From: Rhodococcus sp. CH91
GTDB lineage: Bacteria; Actinomycetota; Actinomycetes; Mycobacteriales; Mycobacteriaceae
Length of the DNA stretch: 64,000 nucleotides
Reading direction: 5' to 3'
NCBI RefSeq assembly: GCF_022554085.1
Contig: NZ_JAKFYR010000008.1
Coordinates: 62,001-126,000 of the forward strand
Below the pieces are notes generated by a model, which was not told the origin of the DNA, searched no databases, and saw only the letters and a program-made list of their open reading frames with translations. This document shows, piece by piece, positions 59,643 to 64,000 of this stretch. Within the stretch, counting starts at the first letter, position 1. Each line of letters begins with the position of its first letter. Both the position numbers and the translations under genes were made by a program.

Positions 59643-60457
59643 ACTGGCAGCACTACTTCCGAGATGAACGAGTCCCGCACCCAGGACACGAACAGGTCCC
59701 ACGCGCCGGTGACGAGAGCGATACCGACGGCCAGGAGCATCAGGCCGCCGACGATTTGCACGGTACGCGCGTGGGTGCGCAGCCAGCCGACCCCGCGCAG
59801 AGCCCGCGCCGATCCGAGCGCGAGCACGACGAACGGTAGGCCCAGGCCGAGGCAGTACGCCACGATCAGTGTCACCCCGCGTGCCGCGGTGGTGCCCTCG
59901 GTGCCGGCCGCGAGCGAGATCACCCCGGCGAGGGTGGGGCCGAGGCACGGAGTCCAGCCGAGAGCGAAGACCGCACCGAGCAGAGGCGCGCCGGCCAGAT
60001 TCGAGATGCGGCGCGGTGCTGGTCGGGTATCGCGCTGCAGGGCGGGGATGAGGCCGAGGAAGACCAGGCCCATCACGATGGTGACGACACCACCGATGCG
60101 CATGAGGAGTTCACGGTTGACGGCGAGCGCCGAGATCGCACCGAAGATCGACGCGGTCGCGAGGACGAACACGACGGTGAAACCGGCCACGAACAGTGCC
60201 GCCGCGCCCGCCACGCGAAGCCGGCCGTCGTCGCGCACCTTCGTCGCGCGTGTTCCTGCCTGCTCGGCGGTGACCGCGGGGGCCTCGGCCCCCACCACTC
60301 CGGCGAGATAGGACAGATAGCCGGGGACGAGCGGGACGACACAGGGAGATGCGAAGGAGACGAGACCGGCGAGCAGGCACGCGCCCATCGCCAGCAGCAA
60401 CGGACCCGACAGGGCCGTGTTCTGGAAGGCTTCCCCGACACCCGACGCAAGGATCAC
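59639..60457 (-). CDS. ccdA: Thiol-disulfide transporter CcdA
   Basis: A 272-residue DsbD-like six-span membrane protein. The redox cysteines sit in SFASPCVVPLVPGYLSYLAG (first span) and GWTPCLGPTLAGVISLAA (fourth span), the CcdA signature. It passes reducing equivalents from cytoplasmic thioredoxin to the extracytoplasmic TlpA/ResA so that apocytochrome cysteines stay reduced. It starts at 60457, 2 bp after the TlpA gene. Confidence 0.95.
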   Translation of the reverse strand: MILASGVGEAFQNTALSGPLLLAMGACLLAGLVSFASPCVVPLVPGYLSYLAGVVGAEAPAVTAEQAGTRATKVRDDGRLRVAGAAALFVAGFTVVFVLATASIFGAISALAVNRELLMRIGGVVTIVMGLVFLGLIPALQRDTRPAPRRISNLAGAPLLGAVFALGWTPCLGPTLAGVISLAAGTEGTTAARGVTLIVAYCLGLGLPFVVLALGSARALRGVGWLRTHARTVQIVGGLMLLAVGIALVTGAWDLFVSWVRDSFISEVVLPV

Positions 60458-60459
60458 CG

Positions 60460-61065
60460 CTACTGCTCCGATTCCGGCTCGGCGGCGACACGCTCGACGA
60501 CGGGCTGCAGATCCTCGGCGAGCAGCTCCGTCAGGTACACCGCGGCGACGCGATGCTCCCGGTCGAGCACGACCGTCGTCGGCACCACCGAGGTCGGATA
60601 GTTCCGCCCGAGGGCGAGCAGCGAGCGCATCGGCGGGTCGTAGATCGACGGATAACCGATCTGCTGGTCGGTCATGAAGTCCTGCGCCTTGTCGCGCTGG
60701 TTGTCGCGGACGTTGATACCCAGGAACTGCACACCGAGATCCTTGGTGGCCCGGTAGACCTGCTCGAGATCGTCGGCCTCACTGCGGCAGGGGGCGCACC
60801 ACTGGCCCCAGACGTTGAGCACGACCACCTGTCCCTCGAAATCGTCGAGCGAGATGGTGTCGCCCTCGTTCATGAGGTCCTCACCGGACAGCTCACCGAG
60901 GGTGCCGCGTTCGGCCGGCGGGTCGTAGAAGATCCGGGTCTGGCCACCGGGAGAGACGAAGTCGAAGGTGCCGCCGGTGGCCACGGCGTCGTCCCCGGTG
61001 GCGCAGGAGGTGAGGAGGACGGCGCCGCAGATCGCAGCGACCACCGACCGCATCGCTTTCCTCAT
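60460..61065 (-). CDS. Thioredoxin-like lipoprotein (TlpA/ResA type)
   Basis: A 201-residue protein with a signal ending in the lipobox LLTSC and a thioredoxin-fold domain with the active site WCAPC in LNVWGQWCAPCRSEADDLEQ. It ends with SVVPTTVVLDREHRVAAVY, containing the cis-proline loop (VPT). It reduces apocytochrome c cysteines before haem attachment. It starts at ATG 61065, overlapping the phosphatase gene by 4 bp. It fits the ResA slot in system II. Confidence 0.93.
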   Translation of the reverse strand: MRKAMRSVVAAICGAVLLTSCATGDDAVATGGTFDFVSPGGQTRIFYDPPAERGTLGELSGEDLMNEGDTISLDDFEGQVVVLNVWGQWCAPCRSEADDLEQVYRATKDLGVQFLGINVRDNQRDKAQDFMTDQQIGYPSIYDPPMRSLLALGRNYPTSVVPTTVVLDREHRVAAVYLTELLAEDLQPVVERVAAEPESEQ

Positions 61066-61712
61066 GCGCCGTGGACGTTCGGGTCGGAGGCGCCGGCCGG
61101 TTCGGAGTAGACCAGGTCGACGAGGGTGTCGCCCGAGTAGACCAGCGAGGTCAGCGACGCGAGGCTGCACTGGCGGCGCCGCGGGTCGTGCCACAGCCGC
61201 TCACCTTCGAGGAAGCGGCGCAGCGTCCAGACGGGAAGCTGATGGCTCACGCACACCGCTTCGCGCCCCGCCGCAGCGACCCGCGCCGCGTTGACGGCCG
61301 CGAGCATGCGGTGAGCTATCTGCAGGTACGGCTCGCCCCACGAGGGGGTGAACGGATCGCGCAGCTTCCACCAGTGCCGGGGCCGGCTCAGGGCGCCGTC
61401 CCCCACCGAGACCTTCAGACCCTCGAAATCGTTCGCGGCTTCGATGAGGTTCTCGTCGGTGGCGATCTGCAGTCCGTGCTTCTCCGCGATCGGGGCGGCC
61501 GTCTGCTGTGCCCGCTCGAGCGGGGACGCGACGACGTGCGCGATGTCGTGATCGGCGAGCGATGCCGCCACCGCTCGCGCCTGTGCCTCCCCCGTGACCG
61601 ACAACCGGAATCCGGGCAGACGGCCGTAGAGGATTCCGGAGGGGTTGTGTACCTCTCCGTGGCGGAGCACGTGCACGATCGTGCGGGTCTCGGACGGGGC
61701 GGCGTCGGTCAC
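61062..61712 (-). CDS. Histidine phosphatase family protein (phosphoglycerate mutase-like)
   Basis: A 216-residue protein with the catalytic VLRHGEVHNPSGILYGRLPG motif (His at residue 17) and a second catalytic histidine in VCVSHQLPVWTLRRFLEG. It lies between hemL and the cytochrome c genes, exactly as Rv0525 does in mycobacteria. A glycolytic role is unlikely because the usual length and substrate loop differ; its substrate is unknown. It starts with GTG 61712. It overlaps the TlpA gene. Confidence 0.88.
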   Translation of the reverse strand: MTDAAPSETRTIVHVLRHGEVHNPSGILYGRLPGFRLSVTGEAQARAVAASLADHDIAHVVASPLERAQQTAAPIAEKHGLQIATDENLIEAANDFEGLKVSVGDGALSRPRHWWKLRDPFTPSWGEPYLQIAHRMLAAVNAARVAAAGREAVCVSHQLPVWTLRRFLEGERLWHDPRRRQCSLASLTSLVYSGDTLVDLVYSEPAGASDPNVHGA

Positions 61713-61772
61713 GTCGATGTTCCTCGAGGGTGTGGGAGGTCGGGCTCGGCTGGGAACGGGAGGAAGGTCTGG

Positions 61773-63098
61773 CTAGGGGGCGCTCGCGGCGGCTGCCGCT
61801 CGCGCCGCATGGGGCAGGGCGTCGGCGATCCGCGAGAACGCGTCGTCGTCCAGTGCGGACGAGACGAACCACGTCTCGAACGCGCTCGGCGGGGCGTAGA
61901 CGCCGTGGTCGAGCAAGGTATGGAAGAAGGCGGGGAAACGCCAGGTCTGCGCAGCCTTGGCCTGCTCGTAGTTCGTCACCGGATCGTCGGTGAAGAACAC
62001 GCTCAGCATCGTGCCGGCCTTCTGGATGCGGTGTGCCACGCCTTCGGCGGCGAGCGCATCGCCGAGCAGGCGGCCGAGAGTCTCGGAGTTGCGTTCCAGC
62101 GCGGCGTACACCTCGGCATCGGCGGCGCGGAGGCTCGCGAGGCCCGCGGCGACAGCGACGGGATTACCCGAGAGGGTGCCGGCCTGGTAGACGGGACCAC
62201 CGGGTGCGAGATGAGCCATGACATCCGCGCGGCCACCGAAGGCCGCGGCGGGCAGCCCACCGCTCATGACCTTGCCGAAGGTCATGAGGTCGCCGGCGAC
62301 ACCGTCGATGCCGTACCAACCCGTCGCACTCGCCCTGAAGCCGGTCATCACCTCGTCCATGATCAGCAGCGCGCCGTGCTCGCGGGTGAGGTCGCGCAGA
62401 CCCTGGTTGAAACCGGGCACCGGCGGGACGGTACCCATGTTGCCCGCGGCTGCCTCGGTGACGACTGCCGCGATCTCCCCGGGATTCGCCTCGAAGGCCG
62501 CCCGCACGGCAGCGAGGTCGTTGTAGGGCAGAACGAGCGTGTCGCTCGCCTGCGCGCCGGTGACCCCGGGCGAGGTGGGAAGACCGAAGGTCGCCAGTCC
62601 AGAGCCGGCGTCGGCGAGCAGCGCATCGACGTGACCGTGATAACAGCCTGCGAACTTCACGATCTTCGAGCGACCGGTGAATCCGCGCGCGAGCCGCACC
62701 GCGCTCATCGTCGCTTCGGTGCCGGAATTGACCAAGCGGACCTGTTCCACCGGCGCGATGCGCGCGACGATCTCCTCCGCGAGTTCGACCTCGCCCTCGG
62801 TGGGCGCACCGAACGACAGGCCGCTCGTCGCGGTGGACCGGACCGCCTCCACGACGGCCGGATGGGCGTGCCCGAGAATCATCGGTCCCCACGAACACAC
62901 CAGGTCGACATAGCTGTTGCCGTCCACATCGGTCAGCAGCGCGCCCGACCCGGAGGCGAAGAACCGCGGGGTACCGCCGACCGAGCCGAACGCCCGAACG
63001 GGGGAATTGACACCCCCCGGCGTCACCTTCGATGCCCGTCGGAAGAGTGCAGCGGAGCGCGTGTCACGGGTGGACGAGGCATCGGGGGTCGCAGTCAC
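61773..63098 (-). CDS. hemL: Glutamate-1-semialdehyde 2,1-aminomutase
   Basis: A 441-residue class III aminotransferase. The PLP lysine is in [28 protein letters not shown] is the substrate loop, and [18 protein letters not shown] with [20 protein letters not shown] are family signatures. It makes 5-aminolevulinate in the C5 haem pathway, feeding the neighbouring cytochrome c genes. GTG 63098 is chosen because the protein then opens [19 protein letters not shown], the normal start; the longer open frame is spurious. Confidence 0.97.
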   Translation of the reverse strand: MTATPDASSTRDTRSAALFRRASKVTPGGVNSPVRAFGSVGGTPRFFASGSGALLTDVDGNSYVDLVCSWGPMILGHAHPAVVEAVRSTATSGLSFGAPTEGEVELAEEIVARIAPVEQVRLVNSGTEATMSAVRLARGFTGRSKIVKFAGCYHGHVDALLADAGSGLATFGLPTSPGVTGAQASDTLVLPYNDLAAVRAAFEANPGEIAAVVTEAAAGNMGTVPPVPGFNQGLRDLTREHGALLIMDEVMTGFRASATGWYGIDGVAGDLMTFGKVMSGGLPAAAFGGRADVMAHLAPGGPVYQAGTLSGNPVAVAAGLASLRAADAEVYAALERNSETLGRLLGDALAAEGVAHRIQKAGTMLSVFFTDDPVTNYEQAKAAQTWRFPAFFHTLLDHGVYAPPSAFETWFVSSALDDDAFSRIADALPHAARAAAAASAP

Positions 63099-63222
63099 GA
63101 CTTCCAGTGTCCCAGTTTCGCGAGATTTGCCAAAAATGCAGCCGCCAAACCTGGTGTGTTTTTTCTCCCGTACCAGGAAAAAGTGGCGCCTCGAGTGACC
63201 TCGCGCACTTATCGTCGGATGC

Positions 63223-64000
63223 ATGCCGACCACAGCTGAACACCTCCGCAGGGCCCTCGACGGTGCGTGGCACGAAGCCCGGGAACGGGCGCGCACGGAC
63301 CTCGCACACGAGAAGTTCGCACCGCACTACACGCCCGACACCGCCGAGGCGCGCGCCATCACTCTCGAACAGATGCGCATCCTCGCCGACCACGGCTACG
63401 CCGCGTCGGGTTTCTCCGTCGAATCGGGCGGGACGGGCGATGTCGGTGGCGCCGTTGCGTCGATCGAGATGCTCGCGATGTCCGACCTGTCGCTGATGGT
63501 CAAGGCCGGTGTGCAGTGGGGACTGTTCGGAGGGGCGATCGAGAATCTCGGCACCGAGCGTCATCACGAGAAGTACGTCGAACGTCTCATCGATCTCGAC
63601 GTCCTCGGCTGCTTCGCGATGACCGAGACCGGCCACGGCAGTGACGTGCAGTCGCTCGAGACGACGGCGACCTACGATCCCGACACGCAGGAGTTCGTGA
63701 TCCACTCCCCCACACCGTCGTCCCGTAAGGACTACATCGGTGGCGCAGCGCAGCACGCACGATTCGCGGCGGTGTTCGCGCAGCTCGTGACCCGGGGAGA
63801 GACGCACGGGGTGCACTGCTTCGTGGTGCCGATCCGGGACGAGGACGGCAACGATCTGCCCGGAGTGACGACCTCGGACTGCGGCTACAAGGGTGGCCTG
63901 CCGGGTGTCGACAACGGCCGCATCGTCTTCGACAACGTGCGGGTCCCGCGCGAGAACCTGCTCAACAAGTACGCGGACGTCGAGCCGGACGGAACGTACG
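63223..64000 (+). CDS. Acyl-CoA dehydrogenase/oxidase family protein, partial
   Basis: The first 259 codons of a gene cut by the right edge. It begins [20 protein letters not shown] and contains the FAD-binding segment [20 protein letters not shown] and [20 protein letters not shown]. This is characteristic of acyl-CoA oxidase/dehydrogenase proteins of the longer ACOX type. It starts at ATG 63223. It is divergent from hemL. The catalytic base lies beyond the edge, so the choice between oxidase and dehydrogenase cannot be made. Confidence 0.85.
   Translation, partial: MPTTAEHLRRALDGAWHEARERARTDLAHEKFAPHYTPDTAEARAITLEQMRILADHGYAASGFSVESGGTGDVGGAVASIEMLAMSDLSLMVKAGVQWGLFGGAIENLGTERHHEKYVERLIDLDVLGCFAMTETGHGSDVQSLETTATYDPDTQEFVIHSPTPSSRKDYIGGAAQHARFAAVFAQLVTRGETHGVHCFVVPIRDEDGNDLPGVTTSDCGYKGGLPGVDNGRIVFDNVRVPRENLLNKYADVEPDGTY

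Noticed and set aside
63150-63177. CCTGGT/ACCAGG inverted repeat with a T-run between hemL and the acyl-CoA gene
   Set aside because: Arms are only 6 bp with a 16-bp loop; too weak to call a terminator or operator, though the region is unusually AT-rich.

Overview
The window reads as chromosome of a high-GC mycolic-acid actinobacterium, most likely a Rhodococcus or a close Nocardiaceae relative. RpoB and RpoC are of the mycobacterial/nocardial type, hadA-hadB mycolate dehydratase genes are present, a full mce operon with its ATPase is present, menaquinone genes include menJ, and GTG starts and 4-bp GTGA/ATGA overlaps are frequent. Gene order largely follows the homologous Mycobacterium tuberculosis loci (hemL-ccs region, men region, grcC-htpX-yajQ, rpmG-had-secE-nusG-rplKA, rplJL-mkl, rpoBC). 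I see no insertion sequence, prophage, CRISPR array or rRNA operon.

Layout. 1-8 kb: a partial DinB-type gene, an EamA exporter, a divergent LysR/YeiH pair, two DUF202 membrane proteins, a Tat/lipoprotein Rieske protein, ferredoxin-NADP reductase FprB, an acyl-ACP thioesterase, a SixA-like phosphatase and a deleted remnant of a SnoaL-like gene. 8-16 kb (minus): rpoC and rpoB. 16-27.5 kb (minus): one complete lipid-import operon, mkl(mceG)-yrbEA-yrbEB-mceABCDEF and two Mce-associated membrane proteins, transcribed towards rpoB. 27.8-34 kb (minus): rplL, rplJ with its leader, rplA, rplK, nusG, secE, tRNA-Trp, hadB, hadA, rpmG, tRNA-Met, tRNA-Thr, tRNA-Tyr. 34-36.7 kb: yajQ, htpX and a polyprenyl diphosphate synthase.

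36.8-51.3 kb is a dispersed menaquinone region: menJ, menG, menD, menC, a hotdog thioesterase overlapping menC, menB, menE and menA. Interleaved are a DUF3592 protein, a flavin reductase, a siderophore-interacting protein behind an IdeR-like box, pitA and small conserved proteins. menF and menH are not in the window. 51.3-55.6 kb holds accessory and regulatory genes: a holin-superfamily membrane protein, an XXXLXXG-repeat protein, a ClpN-domain/HTH module, a cysteine synthase-family enzyme, a DUF4229 protein and bldC. 55.7-63.1 kb is the system-II cytochrome c maturation cluster (hemL, phosphatase, tlpA/resA, ccdA, resB, ccsB) with a ParA/MinD-like ATPase. The right edge cuts an acyl-CoA dehydrogenase/oxidase gene.

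Functionally, much of the window serves the envelope and respiratory chain: transcription and translation core, mycolate elongation, lipid uptake, menaquinone synthesis and cytochrome c assembly. The most unusual signals are not new gene families but structure around genes. They are stop-codon-spanning tandem duplications at the 3' ends of three genes; a leaderless, doubly-operated promoter for the ClpN/HTH module; a promoter-embedded inverted repeat shared by rpoB and mkl; and a thioesterase that is a good candidate for the missing DHNA-CoA hydrolase.
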